A DNA stretch of 64,000 nt from Mycobacterium sp. BK086 (lineage in GTDB: Bacteria; Actinomycetota; Actinomycetes; Mycobacteriales; Mycobacteriaceae). The stretch's first letter is position 1; every line of letters starts with the position of its first letter. Below the pieces are notes generated by a model. The model was given only the letters and a program-made list of their open reading frames with translations, ran no database searches and had not been told where the DNA came from. This document shows, piece after piece, positions 63,917 through 64,000 of this stretch. The stretch spans positions 480,357-544,356 of the forward strand of contig SNWL01000009.1 of assembly GCA_004362315.1 (NCBI GenBank), given 5' to 3'. Position numbers and translations under genes: made by a program.

Positions 63917-64000
63917 TCGGCTGATGCTTGACGTTTGGTCTTCGGTTGATGGGCGACAGTGTTTCGGCTGTTGCTTTACGCCTACTTCGGTTGATCCTTG
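63917..64000. repeat. Degenerate short tandem repeat at the right edge
   Basis: Four imperfect copies of TCGGYTGWTGCTT-like sequence occur at about 63917, 63942, 63964 and 63987, spaced 22-25 bp, and the last runs to the window edge. No ORF of note covers them. The nature of the element is not clear. Confidence 0.4.

Overview
The window is a GC-rich chromosomal segment of a mycobacterium, most likely a rapid grower (Mycolicibacterium-like). The evidence is gene content and order, which follow the Mycobacterium tuberculosis H37Rv block from about Rv2405 down to Rv2313c: lepA, an lppR-type lipoprotein, GH15 trehalase, subI-cysTWA, che1-cysH-sirA, hemW, hrcA-dnaJ2-rsmE, phoH-ybeY-CorC-like-era, recO-uppS, furB-smtB, glyS, dgt-dnaG, an ECF transporter, uspABC and the TldD/TldE pair. 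H37Rv names are from memory of that map; no search was run. No insertion sequence, phage, integrase or CRISPR array was seen.

Layout. 1-5.6 kb: lepA, two PknH-sensor-type lipoproteins, and a Bcr/CflA exporter divergent from a MarR regulator. 5.7-16.6 kb: GH15 trehalase, two very small membrane proteins, then the sulfate assimilation locus. Here subI-cysT-cysW-cysA (import) converges on sirA-cysH-che1 (reduction and siroheme), followed by hemW. Each sulfur operon is preceded by a 30-codon, probably leaderless ORF ending in consecutive cysteine codons, the hallmark of cysteine-responsive attenuation. 17-29 kb: CIRCE-hrcA-dnaJ2-rsmE; a P450/SnoaL pair divergent from a GAF-LuxR regulator; a TetR-controlled hydrolase; and phoH-ybeY-CBS protein-era. 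29-42 kb: amidase, recO, uppS, the zinc regulators furB and smtB, glyS, a TPM-domain membrane protein, dgt, dnaG and tRNA-Asn. 42-55 kb: more accessory content, with a secreted beta-propeller/PE-PPE hydrolase fusion, an orphan oxidase-subunit-III/IV-like trio, an acyl-CoA dehydrogenase, VIT1 and bestrophin membrane proteins, an LLM oxidoreductase and an MFS/MarR pair. 53-64 kb: ECF transporter, uspABC sugar importer, TldD/TldE, an AhpD-like protein, a threonine-aldolase-like enzyme and a CAT-anticodon tRNA.

Themes. Genes are packed with ATGA/GTGA start-stop overlaps. Several convergent pairs share a 4-bp stop (TTAG, TTAA or CTAG). Several starts sit 6-7 nt after a TANNNT -10 element, as expected for leaderless mRNAs. 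The most interesting items are the paired polycysteine leaders, including a Shine-Dalgarno-sequestering hairpin before sirA; a 31-codon mini-ORF at a duplicated uspB/uspC junction; the propeller/PE-PPE fusion; the oxidase-like trio with no catalytic subunit nearby; and the absence of the mycobactin cluster from its usual place between hemW and hrcA.
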